Below the pieces are notes generated by a model that worked only from the letters and a program-made list of their open reading frames with translations, was not told the DNA's origin and did no database searches. The translations under genes were made by a program, and so were the position numbers. A stretch of DNA of 64,000 nucleotides, from the NCBI RefSeq assembly GCF_026342735.1, contig NZ_JAPEMM010000001.1:620001-684000 (forward strand), written 5' to 3'. The number at the start of each line of letters is the position of its first letter. The stretch's first letter is position 1. Positions 8,936-17,732 of the stretch are shown here, one piece after another. The DNA is from Streptomyces sp. NBC_00193 (lineage in GTDB: Bacteria; Actinomycetota; Actinomycetes; Streptomycetales; Streptomycetaceae).

Positions 8936-8970
8936 CGCAAGCTGGGCGCAAATAACGCAAGCCATTTGCG
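8936..8970. promoter_or_regulatory. Shared LacI-regulon element upstream of GH87 gene
   Basis: CGCAAG (8936-8941, part of the palindrome CTTGCGCAAG at 8932-8941), GCGCAAA (8946-8952), CGCAAG (8956-8961) and TTGCG (8966-8970). It is the same tripartite layout as upstream of lacI (4334-4368), in the same orientation. It lies in the divergent region between the GH87 gene and the sensor kinase gene, so it could affect both. Confidence 0.65.
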
Positions 8971-9020
8971 TGAGGGGGAGAAATTCCGCTTACGCCCGAA
9001 CCGGCCTACGGTTCGTACTC

Positions 9021-10652
9021 ATGCGGTCCCTGCGGTTCCTCCACACGAGCGCTCGGCGCCTCGGGCTGCCCAGACGGGCCGCCTCCCAGATCCTGCTGAC
9101 CCAGCTGGCCATCGCCGCCGGGGTCCTCGCCCTGGCCACCGGCCTGTTCCTGGCCCCGCTGAGCGCACAGCTCGACGACCAGGCCATGCGGCGCGCCCTG
9201 GCCATCGCCCAGAGCGCCGCCGCCGACCCCTCCCTGGCCGCCGGCCTCATCGGCTCGGCTCCCTCGCCGGACAGCCCGGTACAGGCCTCCGCGGAGCGGA
9301 TCCGCTCCGCCACGGGCGCCGAGTACGTGGTGGTCCTGGACCTGGACGGCATCCGCCGCTCGCACCCGAGCCCCGACCGCATCGGGCGGCCCGTCTCCAC
9401 CGACCCCGGCGAGGTCCTGGCCGGCCGCGAGGTCATGGAGATCGACGAGGGCACCTTGGGCCGCTCGGCGCGGGGCAAGGTCCCCCTGCTCGCCGCCGAC
9501 GGGGAGATCGTCGGTGCCGTGTCGGTCGGCATCGCCTACGACAGCGTCCAGGGCCGCCTGCTCGGCGCCATCCCGGGCCTGCTCGCGTACGCCGGCGGCG
9601 CCCTCGCGGCGGGCGCCCTCGCCGCCTACCTGCTCTCGCGCAGGATCCACCGCCAGACCCGCGACCTGGCCTTCTCCGATATCGCGGGCCTGCTCGCCGA
9701 ACGCGAGGCGATGCTGCACTCCATCCGCGAAGGCGTGATCGCCCTCGACCGGGCCGGCCGGGTCCGGCTGGTCAACGACGAGGCCGCCCGGCTCCTGGGC
9801 CTCGCGCCCGAGGCCGCCGACGCCGCCACCGGCCGTGCCCTGGACGAGGTGCTCGGCGCGGGCCGCACCACCGACGTCCTCACCGGCCGGGTCACCGGCC
9901 TCGACCTGCTCACCGTCCAGGGCACCCGGGTCCTGGTCGCCAACCGGATGCCCACCGAGGACGGCGGAGCCGTGGCCACCCTGCGCGACCGCACCGAGCT
10001 GGAGCACCTGGGCCGCGAGCTCGACTCCACCAAGGGCCTGATCGACGCCCTGCGCGCCCAGGACCACGAGCACGCCAACCGGCTCCACACCCTCCTCGGC
10101 CTGCTGGAACTGGACCTGTTCGAGGAAGCCGTCGAGTTCGTCACGGAGGTGGTCGGAGTGCACCGCAGCACCGCCGAGCAGGTCACCGAGAAGGTGCACG
10201 ACCCGCTGCTCGCCGCCCTGCTGATGGGCAAGGCCACGGTCGCGGCGGAGCGCGGGGTCCCCCTGCGGCTGGCCGGTTCCGCGCTGCTGCCCGACCGCCT
10301 CGTCGACCCGGGAGGCCTGGTCACCATCCTCGGCAACCTGGTCGACAACGCGCTGGACGCCGCGGTCGGCTCGTCCGCGCCGCTGGTCGAGGTCGACATC
10401 CGGGCCGACGGCCGCACGGCGGTCCTGCGGGTCCGCGACAGCGGCCCCGGCGTCCCGGTGGAGCGCCGCGAGGAGATCTTCACCGAGGGCTGGTCGACCA
10501 AGCAGCCCCGGGCCGGCGCCCACCGCGGACGCGGGCTCGGCCTCGCCCTGGTGCGGCGTCTGGCCGAACGGCAGGGCGGCACGGTCCGGGCCGGCGAGGC
10601 GGCGGACGGAGGGGCGGAATTCTCCGTCGTCCTCCCGGAGGCCCTGCGATGA
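9021..10652 (+). CDS. Sensor histidine kinase, CitA/DcuS type
   Basis: A 543-residue membrane sensor kinase of the citrate/C4-dicarboxylate class. An N-terminal membrane helix (about 22-44), an extracytoplasmic PAS-like sensor (about 45-185), a second helix (AYAGGALAAGALAAYLL), a cytoplasmic PAS domain (about 220-325), an HPK5-type dimerisation box with His349 (QDHEHANRLHTLLGLLELDL) and an ATPase domain with N box NLVDNALDAA, G1 DSGPGVP and G2 GRGLGLALV. The start is uncertain. ATG 9021 has no Shine-Dalgarno but TACGGT at 9007-9012 would suit a leaderless mRNA; an in-frame GTG at 8970 lies inside the GH87 operator element. The stop overlaps the response-regulator start (ATGA). It probably controls the converging symporter genes. 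Confidence 0.93.
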   Translation: MRSLRFLHTSARRLGLPRRAASQILLTQLAIAAGVLALATGLFLAPLSAQLDDQAMRRALAIAQSAAADPSLAAGLIGSAPSPDSPVQASAERIRSATGAEYVVVLDLDGIRRSHPSPDRIGRPVSTDPGEVLAGREVMEIDEGTLGRSARGKVPLLAADGEIVGAVSVGIAYDSVQGRLLGAIPGLLAYAGGALAAGALAAYLLSRRIHRQTRDLAFSDIAGLLAEREAMLHSIREGVIALDRAGRVRLVNDEAARLLGLAPEAADAATGRALDEVLGAGRTTDVLTGRVTGLDLLTVQGTRVLVANRMPTEDGGAVATLRDRTELEHLGRELDSTKGLIDALRAQDHEHANRLHTLLGLLELDLFEEAVEFVTEVVGVHRSTAEQVTEKVHDPLLAALLMGKATVAAERGVPLRLAGSALLPDRLVDPGGLVTILGNLVDNALDAAVGSSAPLVEVDIRADGRTAVLRVRDSGPGVPVERREEIFTEGWSTKQPRAGAHRGRGLGLALVRRLAERQGGTVRAGEAADGGAEFSVVLPEALR

Positions 10653-11410
10653 GCGCCTACGACGCGTCCGGCGGCTCCCGTGCGTCCGGTACGGCCGGCG
10701 CTTCCGGCGCTTCCGGCGCTTTTGACGTGCTGGTCGTCGACGACGACCTGCACGTCGCCCGGATCAACGCGGCCTACGTGGCCAAGGTGCCCGGCTTCCG
10801 CGTGTCGGCCCAGGCCCATTCGGCGGCGGGGGCGCTGGCGCTCCTCGACTCCCGCCCCGTGGACCTGATCCTCCTCGACCACTACCTCCCCGACGAGAAC
10901 GGCCTCGACCTGGTCCGGCGCCTGCGCGAACGCGGCCACCACACCGACGTGATCATGGTGACGGCCGCCCGCGACCTGGCCACCGTGCAGGCCGCGATGC
11001 GCCTCGGCGCCCTCCAGTACCTGGTCAAGCCCTTCACCTTCGCGGGCCTGCGCACCCGCCTGGAGGCCTACGGGGCCCTGCGCCGCACCCTGGACACGGG
11101 CGGCGAGGCCGAACAGGCGGAGGTGGACCGGATCTTCGGCGCCCTCGCCGCGGCCGGCGCCGACGCCCCGAGCGACCTCCCCAAGGGCCACTCCCCCACC
11201 ACCGCCGACCTGGTCCGCGGGATCCTGCGCGCGGCCGAGGGCCCGCTCTCCACCCAGCAGATCGCCGACCGCGCGGGCATCAGCCGCCAGACCGCCCAGC
11301 GCTACCTCAAGCTCCTGGACCGCGCCGGCCGCGTCGTCCTCGCCCTCCGGTACGGCGAAACGGGCCGTCCGGAACACCGCTACGCCTGGCGTCCGCCCAC
11401 AAGCGGCTGA
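10649..11410 (+). CDS. Response regulator, CitB/DcuR (DpiA) type
   Basis: A 253-residue partner of the upstream kinase. After a Ser/Gly/Ala-rich N-terminal tail of about 23 residues comes a receiver domain (FDVLVVDDDLHVARIN; phospho-acceptor Asp77 in LILLDHYLPDENGL; conserved Lys in YLVKPF) and a C-terminal winged HTH (TQQIADRAGISRQTAQRYLK). The ATG at 10649-10651 overlaps the kinase stop by 4 bp, giving translational coupling. Members of this family activate organic-acid transport and catabolism genes. The converging ActP-like symporter, whose stop is 41 bp away, is the obvious candidate target. A short GC hairpin (11413-11427) lies between the two stops but has no T tract. Confidence 0.93.
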   Translation: MSAYDASGGSRASGTAGASGASGAFDVLVVDDDLHVARINAAYVAKVPGFRVSAQAHSAAGALALLDSRPVDLILLDHYLPDENGLDLVRRLRERGHHTDVIMVTAARDLATVQAAMRLGALQYLVKPFTFAGLRTRLEAYGALRRTLDTGGEAEQAEVDRIFGALAAAGADAPSDLPKGHSPTTADLVRGILRAAEGPLSTQQIADRAGISRQTAQRYLKLLDRAGRVVLALRYGETGRPEHRYAWRPPTSG

Positions 11411-11450
11411 CGCCGGCCCGCGGCCGGTCCCGCTCCCGGCCGTGTCGGCC

Positions 11451-13043
11451 CTACACCGCCCCGGCGCCCGTCAGCGCGCGGACCTCGGTCTCCGCGTGCC
11501 GCCGCTCGTCCGGCTCCTCCGCCGAGGTCACGGTGCCCAGCCAGCCCGCCAGGAAGCCCAGCGGGATGGAGACGATGCCCGGGTTCTGGAGCGGGAAGAG
11601 CTGGAAGTCCACGCCCGGGAACAGGGATTCGGGGCTGCCGGAGACCACCGGGGACAGGGCCACCAGCAGCACGGCCGGGAGCAGCCCCCCGTACACCGAC
11701 CAGACGGCGCCCCGCGTGGTGAACCCGCGCCAGAACAGCGAGTACAGGAGCACCGGCAGGTTCGCCGAGGCCGCCACCGCGAAGGCCAGGCCCACCAGGA
11801 AGGCCACGTTCAGGTCCTGGGCCAGCAGACCCAGCGCGATGGCCACCGCCCCGATCCCGACGGCCGCCACCCGGGCCACCGCAACCTCGCTGCGCTGCCG
11901 GGCGTGGCGGCGCTTGAGCGAGGCGTACAGGTCGTGCGCGACGGAGGCCGACGAGGCGAGGGTGATCCCCGCGACCACCGCGAGGATGGTCGCGAAGGCG
12001 ATGGCCGCCACGAAGGCGAACAGCACCGCGCCGCCGGTCGAGTCGGCCCCGCCGCCCAGGAAGGCCGCGAGCAGCGGCACCGCGGTGTTCCCCGAGGCGT
12101 TGGAGGCCCTGACCTGCTCCGGCCCGAGCAGCGCCGCCGCACCGAAGCCGAGCACGATGGTCATCAGGTAGAAGCCGCCGATCAGCCCGATCGCCCACAC
12201 CACCGACCGGCGGGCCGCCCGCGCCGTGGGCACGGTGTAGAAGCGGGACAGGATGTGCGGCAGCCCGGCCGTGCCCAGGACCAGGGCGAGCCCGAGGCTC
12301 ATGAAGTCGAAGCGGGCCGTCCAGTCGCCTCCGTACTTGAGCCCGGGGCCCAGGAACCGGTCGCCGTGCCCGCTGCGCTCGGCGGCGCTGCTGAGCAGCT
12401 GGTCGAAGTTCCCGTGGAAGCGCAGCAGCACGAGCACCGTCAGGGTGATCGCGCCGCCCATCAGCAGCACGGCTTTGACGATCTGGATCCAGGTGGTGGC
12501 CCGCATTCCGCCGAAGGCCACGTAGATCACCATGAGCGCACCGACGCCGATGACGGTCAGCGTCTGTGCGGCCCGGCCCGAATCGGCGAGCAGCAGGCCC
12601 ACGAGGCTGCCGGCACCGACCATCTGCGCGACGAGGTAGAGCACGGAGACCACCACCGAGGAGGTTCCGGCGGCGATCCGCACCGGCCGCTCGCTCATCC
12701 GCGCGGCGACCACGTCGGCCAGGGTGAACCGGCCGCAGTTGCGGACGAGTTCGGCGACGAGGAACAGGACGACCAGCCAGGCGACGAGGAAGCCCACCGA
12801 ATACAGCAGGCCGTCGTAGCCGAAGAGGGCGATGAGGCCGGAGATGCCGAGGAAGGAGGCGGCGGACATGTAGTCGCCGGCGATGGCGAAACCGTTCTCC
12901 ATCGGGGAGAACAGCCGCCCGCCCGCGTAGAACTCCTCTGCCGAACCGTGCCGGTTGCGGCTCACCCAGGTGGTGATGCCCAGGGTGACGGCGATGAAGA
13001 CGCTGAACAGGAGCAGCGCCAGGGTCTGGTGTTCGGTGGTCAC
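11451..13043 (-). CDS. Sodium:solute symporter, acetate/monocarboxylate permease (ActP-like)
   Basis: A 530-residue integral membrane symporter of the SSS family with about 13 hydrophobic segments. Family signatures include YAGGRLFSPMENGFAIAGDYMSAASFLGISGL near the N terminus, VAFGGMRATTWIQIVKAVLL and a long central FATILAVVAGITLASSASVAHDLY segment. The GTG at 13041-13043 overlaps the DUF485 stop (GTGA), which reproduces the classical yjcH-actP arrangement. The likely substrate is acetate, pyruvate or another short monocarboxylate driven by Na+ or H+. The convergent CitA/CitB-type two-component system may regulate it; that is inference from position. Confidence 0.93.
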   Translation of the reverse strand: MTTEHQTLALLLFSVFIAVTLGITTWVSRNRHGSAEEFYAGGRLFSPMENGFAIAGDYMSAASFLGISGLIALFGYDGLLYSVGFLVAWLVVLFLVAELVRNCGRFTLADVVAARMSERPVRIAAGTSSVVVSVLYLVAQMVGAGSLVGLLLADSGRAAQTLTVIGVGALMVIYVAFGGMRATTWIQIVKAVLLMGGAITLTVLVLLRFHGNFDQLLSSAAERSGHGDRFLGPGLKYGGDWTARFDFMSLGLALVLGTAGLPHILSRFYTVPTARAARRSVVWAIGLIGGFYLMTIVLGFGAAALLGPEQVRASNASGNTAVPLLAAFLGGGADSTGGAVLFAFVAAIAFATILAVVAGITLASSASVAHDLYASLKRRHARQRSEVAVARVAAVGIGAVAIALGLLAQDLNVAFLVGLAFAVAASANLPVLLYSLFWRGFTTRGAVWSVYGGLLPAVLLVALSPVVSGSPESLFPGVDFQLFPLQNPGIVSIPLGFLAGWLGTVTSAEEPDERRHAETEVRALTGAGAV

Positions 13044-13588
13044 CGGCCCGCCCCCCGTGCTCGGGTGCGCTCCCCGGCGTCCGCCCGGCGTACCTGCTCC
13101 TGCTCGAAGACCGTCCAGCGCAGGTCCAGCGCCGCGCGGTCGCGCCGCAGCCGGGCGTGCCGGGCGTAGGCCCAGGTCAGCAAGAAGGTGCTGAGGAACT
13201 GGCCGAGACCTGCGAGCAGGGCCACGTTGACGGACCCGAACACCGGCCGGGCCATCATTTCGGGCGCCGTGGTCGCGGCGACCACGTAGGCCACGTACCA
13301 GAGGAAGAAGCCGACGGTGGCGGGGACGACGAACCTCCGGTAGCGGCCGCGCACTTCCTGGAAGGCGGCGCTGCGCTGCACTTCGAGGTAGATGTCGGAC
13401 GCGGCGCGCGCGGGCGCGCCACCTGGGGAGGAGCTCGGCGGTGACGTTTCCGCTCCACCGCCGGCCGCTCCACCGGGCCCCTCGCCTACGCCGGCACCCT
13501 CGCCCTCGCCCCAACCGACGGCCAGCGCGTCGTACCAGGGGTCGTCCAGCCGGATCGTTCCGGCATCACGACCTTCGTGCTTGTCCAC
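13040..13588 (-). CDS. DUF485 membrane protein (YjcH-like)
   Basis: A 182-residue small membrane protein co-translated with the SSS symporter. Residues 1 to about 65 form a Gly/Ala/Pro/Ser-rich soluble N-terminal extension longer than in the E. coli YjcH family. The DUF485 core follows (LEVQRSAAFQEVRGRYRRFV and two membrane helices, VPATVGFFLWYVAYVVAAT and VALLAGLGQFLSTFLLTWAY). The GTG at 13586-13588 is preceded by AAGGAG at 7-nt spacing. DUF485 proteins are invariably associated with ActP-like symporters; their exact role is unknown. The stop overlaps the symporter start by 4 bp. Confidence 0.92.
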   Translation of the reverse strand: MDKHEGRDAGTIRLDDPWYDALAVGWGEGEGAGVGEGPGGAAGGGAETSPPSSSPGGAPARAASDIYLEVQRSAAFQEVRGRYRRFVVPATVGFFLWYVAYVVAATTAPEMMARPVFGSVNVALLAGLGQFLSTFLLTWAYARHARLRRDRAALDLRWTVFEQEQVRRADAGERTRARGAGR

Positions 13589-13666
13589 CGAACTCTCCTT
13601 GTCCGCCGCCGCAGTGGCCGCGTGCCCACAAGGATGTGCGGGAGGGACGGTTTCCGGACTGGTGTC

Positions 13667-13710
13667 CCGGTGCTCTTCACTCCATCAGGTGATGGAGCGG
13701 AGAGCACCGG
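13667..13710. terminator. Long imperfect hairpin downstream of parE
   Basis: The outer stem CCGGTGCTCT (13667-13676) pairs with AGAGCACCGG (13701-13710). An inner stem CTCCATCA (13680-13687) pairs with TGATGGAG (13690-13697) across a 2-nt loop. It lies between the DUF485 start and the parE stop and is probably a second parE terminator. Confidence 0.6.
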
Positions 13711-13727
13711 TGTGCCAGGGCGGAGGA

Positions 13728-13757
13728 AGTGCCACCGGGGGTCCACCCGGTGGCACT
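13728..13757 (-). terminator. Terminator hairpin of parE
   Basis: A perfect 12-bp stem AGTGCCACCGGG (13728-13739) with CCCGGTGGCACT (13746-13757) and a 6-nt loop, 21 bp beyond the parE stop. No T tract, as is common in Streptomyces. Confidence 0.7.
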
Positions 13758-13777
13758 CGTCAGCGGCCGGGGGCCGC

Positions 13778-15898
13778 TCAGGCGTCGATCCGCGACCGGT
13801 CCAGGGTGGCGGCGGAGCTGGTGATGAACTCCTTGCGCGGAGCCACCTCGTTGCCCATGAGCAGGTCGAACACCGACTCGGCCGAGTCCAGGTCGCCGAT
13901 GTTGATCCGCCGCAGGGTGCGGAAACGGGGATCCATGGTGGTCTCCGCCAGCTGGTCGGCATCCATCTCGCCGAGGCCCTTGTAGCGCTGGATCGAGTCC
14001 TTGTACCGGATGTTCTTGCGCTGGTACTCCAGAAGGGTCTGGCGCAGCTCGTTGTCCGAGTACGTGTAGACGTACTTGTCCTGGCCCTTCTTCGGCTGGA
14101 CGAGCTCGATCCGGTGCAGCGGCGGCACCGCGGCGAAGACCCGGCCCGCCTCGACCATCGGGCGCATGTAGCGCTGGAAGAGGGTGAGCAGCAGGCAGCG
14201 GATGTGCGCGCCGTCCACATCGGCGTCCACGAGCAGGACGATCTTCCCGTACCGGGCGGCGTCGATGTCGAAGGTCCGGCCCGAGCCGGCTCCTATGACC
14301 TGGATGATCGCCCCGCACTCGGCGTTCTTGAGCATGTCCGAGACTGAGGACTTCTGGACGTTGAGGATCTTGCCCCGGATGGGCAGCAGCGCCTGGAATT
14401 CGGAGTTCCGGGCGAGCTTGGCCGTACCGAGCGCCGAGTCCCCCTCGACGATGAAGAGCTCGCTGCGCTCCACGTCGTCGCTGCGGCAGTCGGCCAGCTT
14501 GGCGGGCAGCGAGGAGGACTCCAGCGCGGTCTTGCGGCGCTGCGCCTCCTTGTGCTGGCGGGCAGCGATCCGGGTCCGGGCGGCCGCGACGATCTTCTCC
14601 ATCACGGAGCGGGCCTGCTGCTTGTCGTCGCGCTTGGTGGAGGTCAGGAAGGCCTTGAGCTCCTTGGCGACGACGGCCGCGACGATCCGGGTGGCCGCCG
14701 AGGTGCCGAGCACCTCCTTGGTCTGCCCCTCGAACTGCGGCTCGGCGAGACGGACGGTGACGACCGCCGTCATGCCCTCCATCGCGTCGTCCTTGACCAC
14801 GTCGTCCTCGGCGACGCGCAGCAGCTTCGCGGAGCGCAGCACCTCGTTCACGGTCTTGGTGACCGAGCGCTCGAAGCCGGAGATGTGGGTGCCGCCCTTG
14901 GGGGTGGCGATGATGTTCACGAACGACTTCACGTTCGTCTCGTACCCCGTGCCCCAGCGCAGGGCGATGTCCACGCCGAGCTCGCGGGTGACCTCGGTGG
15001 GGGTCATGTGGCCGCGGTCGTCGAGGACCGGGACGGTCTCCTTGAAGATCCCGGTGCCGGTCAGGCGCAGGACGTCGCAGGCCGCCTTGTCCTGCGCGAG
15101 GTACTCGCAGAACTCGCTGATGCCCCCGTCGAAGCGGAAGGTCTCCTCGGTCTTGCCGGCCCCTTCCAGGGCCCGCTCGTCGCGGACCACGATGGTCAGG
15201 CCGGGCACGAGGAAGGCCGTCTGGCGGGCGCGCTGGTAGAGCGTGTCCAGCGTGAGCTTGGCGTCCTTGAGGAAGATCTGCCGGTCGGCCCAGTAGCGGA
15301 TCCGGGTGCCCGTCTTGCCCTTGGCGATCCGCTTGCCCTTGCGCAGGCCGTTGGCGGGGTCGAAGGGGCTGTCGGGGCCCTGCTCGGTGAACATGCCGGG
15401 GACGCCGCGGCGGAAGCTGATGGCCTGCGTCGCGCTGCCCCGGTCGACCTCCACGTCCAGACGCGCCGAGAGCGCGTTGACGACGGAGGCGCCGACGCCG
15501 TGCAGGCCGCCGGAGGCCGCGTACGACCCGCCGCCGAACTTGCCGCCGGCGTGCAGCTTGGTCATGACGACCTCGACGCCGGAGAGGCCGGTCTTGGGCT
15601 CGATGTCGACGGGGATGCCGCGACCGTTGTCGCGGACCTCCACCGAGGAGTCCTCGTGGAGGATCACCTCGATGTGGTCGCAGTAGCCGCCCAGGGCCTC
15701 ATCGACGGAATTGTCGATGATCTCCCAGAGGCAGTGCATGAGGCCCCGGCTGTCGGTGGAGCCGATATACATGCCGGGGCGCTTGCGGACGGCCTCGAGG
15801 CCCTCGAGGACGAGCAGGTGCCGCGCGGTGTAGTTGGAGCCGTCCCGGTCTGCTCCGGTCAGCAGTGCGCTGGAAGGCACGGACGTGTCGGCGGTCAC
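13778..15898 (-). CDS. parE: DNA topoisomerase IV subunit B (ParE / second GyrB)
   Basis: A 706-residue type II topoisomerase ATPase subunit that decatenates chromosomes with ParC. It has a GHKL ATPase (LEAVRKRPGMYIGSTDSRGL; N box EIIDNSVDEALGG; DNGRGIPV), a transducer domain, and a TOPRIM domain (LFIVEGDSALGTAKLARNSE; metal site VDADVDGAHIR), ending in the ParE C-terminal IQRYKGLGEMDADQL. The GTG at 15896-15898 is preceded by GAGGAG at 8 nt; a longer frame would add about 100 unrelated residues. It is shorter than the replicative GyrB of about 800 residues that carries an insert, and ALGTAK replaces the more usual AGGSAK after EGDS. It corresponds to SCO5822 in the parE-protease-hrdB neighbourhood. 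Confidence 0.95.
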   Translation of the reverse strand: MTADTSVPSSALLTGADRDGSNYTARHLLVLEGLEAVRKRPGMYIGSTDSRGLMHCLWEIIDNSVDEALGGYCDHIEVILHEDSSVEVRDNGRGIPVDIEPKTGLSGVEVVMTKLHAGGKFGGGSYAASGGLHGVGASVVNALSARLDVEVDRGSATQAISFRRGVPGMFTEQGPDSPFDPANGLRKGKRIAKGKTGTRIRYWADRQIFLKDAKLTLDTLYQRARQTAFLVPGLTIVVRDERALEGAGKTEETFRFDGGISEFCEYLAQDKAACDVLRLTGTGIFKETVPVLDDRGHMTPTEVTRELGVDIALRWGTGYETNVKSFVNIIATPKGGTHISGFERSVTKTVNEVLRSAKLLRVAEDDVVKDDAMEGMTAVVTVRLAEPQFEGQTKEVLGTSAATRIVAAVVAKELKAFLTSTKRDDKQQARSVMEKIVAAARTRIAARQHKEAQRRKTALESSSLPAKLADCRSDDVERSELFIVEGDSALGTAKLARNSEFQALLPIRGKILNVQKSSVSDMLKNAECGAIIQVIGAGSGRTFDIDAARYGKIVLLVDADVDGAHIRCLLLTLFQRYMRPMVEAGRVFAAVPPLHRIELVQPKKGQDKYVYTYSDNELRQTLLEYQRKNIRYKDSIQRYKGLGEMDADQLAETTMDPRFRTLRRINIGDLDSAESVFDLLMGNEVAPRKEFITSSAATLDRSRIDA

Positions 15899-16344
15899 GC
15901 AGTTCGCTCCTCGCTGAATTCTTTTTCTGGCCCGGTCGGGCGCAGTGGTGGCTCGGTTGCCGCTGGAAGGGTACCGAGGCCTGGTAGAGCCGATGCAACG
16001 CCACCCCAGCCCCTTCGTCAGCCTAGTGCAGGTCCGTACGCATGTTCGATCACCCGTGGGAGTGAAGCAAACATCACGTTCCCTTCCGCGCATGAACCAT
16101 TTAGTGTTCGGGCACGTCCTCATGAACAACCGGCACTCAGCCGGAGAGGGCAGAACTGCGACAAGCGAACGACCTGACAACGCGAAACCGTAAAGCAACG
16201 CAATACGGCTCCTTCGCCGCCAACCGGCAACGGCCGGCCAGCTTCGGAAGGAAGTTTCGAGGAAAAGCCGCGAGCGGGAACGTTTTCGGCCTGGTTGGAT
16301 GTTGACCCTGGTACGACAGCTCGTCGAGCTAGAGAAGAGGCGAC
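15899..16344. other. Divergent intergenic region parE / DUF7455 gene
   Basis: 446 bp without a convincing gene. It must hold the parE promoter (minus) and the DUF7455 promoter (plus). A weak minus-strand candidate is TTGCAT (15994-15989) and TACCCT (15975-15970, 13 bp upstream of a GC tract), but its 13-bp spacer is too short, so I do not call it. No palindrome or RNA gene was recognised. Confidence 0.5.
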
Positions 16345-16581
16345 GTGACTACTGTTCTGACACCCGCGACCCCGCTGACGGCCGCTGACCGATGCGACCG
16401 TTGCGGCGCCCAGGCATATCTGCGCGTCGTCCTGCTGAGCGGCGGTGAACTGCTCTTCTGCGCCCACCACGGGCGCAAGTTCGAGCCGGAACTCAAGAAG
16501 ATCGCCGCGGAAATACAGGATGAGACCGAGCGGCTTACGTCCGCTCCGGCGGCCAGTGCCGCCGAACCCGAGGACCGCTGA
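16345..16581 (+). CDS. DUF7455 small zinc-ribbon-like protein
   Basis: A 78-residue conserved actinobacterial protein of unknown function. It has a Cys-X2-Cys pair (DRCDRCGAQAYLRVVL) and a downstream Cys-His-His cluster (LLFCAHHGRKFEPELKKIA), suggesting a single metal-binding knuckle, and ends in an acidic Ala/Glu-rich tail. The GTG at 16345 follows AGAAGAGG at 4-5 nt. The gene is transcribed away from parE and converges on the protease gene with a shared terminator. In Streptomyces this small gene accompanies the parE-hrdB block. No enzymatic motif is visible. Confidence 0.85.
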   Translation: MTTVLTPATPLTAADRCDRCGAQAYLRVVLLSGGELLFCAHHGRKFEPELKKIAAEIQDETERLTSAPAASAAEPEDR

Positions 16582-16631
16582 CACAAGGCCTATACCTCGC
16601 ATCCGACGAGCCAGGACCGGCGTAGCCGGTC

Positions 16632-16670
16632 GACGGGCGGTACCTCTGCGACCCAGAGGGACCGCCCGTC
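16632..16670. terminator. Bidirectional terminator between DUF7455 and protease genes
   Basis: A 16-bp stem with one mismatch: GACGGGCGGTACCTCT (16632-16647) pairs with AGAGGGACCGCCCGTC (16655-16670). It lies between two convergent genes, 50 bp past the DUF7455 stop and 18 bp from the protease stop. Confidence 0.75.
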
Positions 16671-16688
16671 CTCATGTCCGGACGCGGT

Positions 16689-17684
16689 TCAGCGCCCCGG
16701 TGCGGGCCGGTCCCCCGCCGCGAGGCCCCTCCCGGGCCCCTGGGCGGGCCGTACGTCCACCCCCAGCACTCCGCGGGCACCAGGACGGCCCAGCTTCCCC
16801 CGGGCCGCCTCCGGGCCGCTGACGGAGTCGGCCGAGCCGGCTGAGTTGGCCGAGTGCGCCGATTCGGCGACGAAGCCGATCAGCGGTGCGATCCGCGTGT
16901 ACACCCCCGGGCTGTCGGCCCGTCCGCAGCCGCGCCCCCAGGACACCAGTCCGATCAGCCGGCCCTGGGCCACCAGGGGACCGCCGCTGTCCCCCTGGCA
17001 GGCGTCCTTGCCGCCCTCCCGGTCCCCCGCGCACACCATGGAGTCGGCCCGGTACTGACCGTCGGCGTCTCCCGGGTAGGCCCGCCCGCACACCTCGTCC
17101 GCCAGCACCGTCACCCTGGCGGCCCGCAGCGCGTAGGCGTAGTCGCCGAAGCCGCTGGTGTCGCCCCAGCCGTATACGGCCGCCTCCGTGCCGGCGCCGT
17201 ACGCCGGATGCCCGTGGTCGGCCATCGGCAGCACGTTCTGCGCGGCCACGGCTTCGGCCAGCTCCAGGACCGCCAGGTCGCCGGCATTGCTGCCCGGGTC
17301 GTAGGCCGGGTTCACCCGGGCGGAACGCACCGCGATCTCGCGGCCCTCGCCCGCGCGCAGCTCCGTACGCCCGGTGATCACCCGGAAATCGCGGACGGAG
17401 TCGACCGGGCCGCCCAACACCTGGCGCCCCAGGCAGTGGGCCGCGGTCACCACCTTGGTCGGGGCGACGAGGACGCCCCCGCAGAACTGCCCTCCGCGCG
17501 TACCCCCGAACCGGTCACGGCTCGCGAGGGCCACCACCCAGGGGGCATCGGCCACCTTCACCGGCGTTCCGCCGATCACCACGCTGTCCGCGGCCGCTCG
17601 CGGCGCCTGGAAGAGCGGCGCCGCCGCCGCTCCCGCCGCCAGGGTCAGCGCTCCCGCCAGGACACGGGCAAAGGGACGACGCAT
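16689..17684 (-). CDS. Secreted trypsin-like serine protease (S1 family)
   Basis: A 331-residue exported protease. Signal peptide residues 1 to about 32 (hydrophobic LAGALTLAAGAAAAP, ending in Ala-rich AAA). The mature chain begins near VIGG (36-39). The catalytic triad is His83 (TAAHC), Asp136 (NAGDLAVL) and Ser233 (GDSGGP). Asp227, six residues before the Ser, lines the S1 pocket and predicts cleavage after Arg/Lys. Cysteine pairs flank His83 and Ser233. The fold ends near residue 280 (FVAES); the remaining roughly 50 residues are a low-complexity Ser/Ala/Asp/Gly tail not needed for catalysis. The ATG at 17682-17684 has AGGAGG at 5 nt. It matches the protease lying between parE and hrdB in S. 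coelicolor (SCO5821). Physiological substrate unknown. Confidence 0.93.
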   Translation of the reverse strand: MRRPFARVLAGALTLAAGAAAAPLFQAPRAAADSVVIGGTPVKVADAPWVVALASRDRFGGTRGGQFCGGVLVAPTKVVTAAHCLGRQVLGGPVDSVRDFRVITGRTELRAGEGREIAVRSARVNPAYDPGSNAGDLAVLELAEAVAAQNVLPMADHGHPAYGAGTEAAVYGWGDTSGFGDYAYALRAARVTVLADEVCGRAYPGDADGQYRADSMVCAGDREGGKDACQGDSGGPLVAQGRLIGLVSWGRGCGRADSPGVYTRIAPLIGFVAESAHSANSAGSADSVSGPEAARGKLGRPGARGVLGVDVRPAQGPGRGLAAGDRPAPGR

Positions 17685-17732
17685 GAGGCCTCCTGACTCC
17701 GAGTGTGCATGACTCCACTCAGAGTGGGACGC

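Noticed and set aside
4888..8955. A very long plus-strand open frame opposite the GH87 gene
   Set aside because: It is the mirror of the minus-strand coding sequence in GC-rich DNA. Its translation is Val/Gly/Asp/Arg-rich with no domain, and the opposite strand encodes clear modules and a signal peptide.
15960..16000. parE promoter with TTGCAT and TACCCT
   Set aside because: Spacing and quality are not good enough to claim a promoter.
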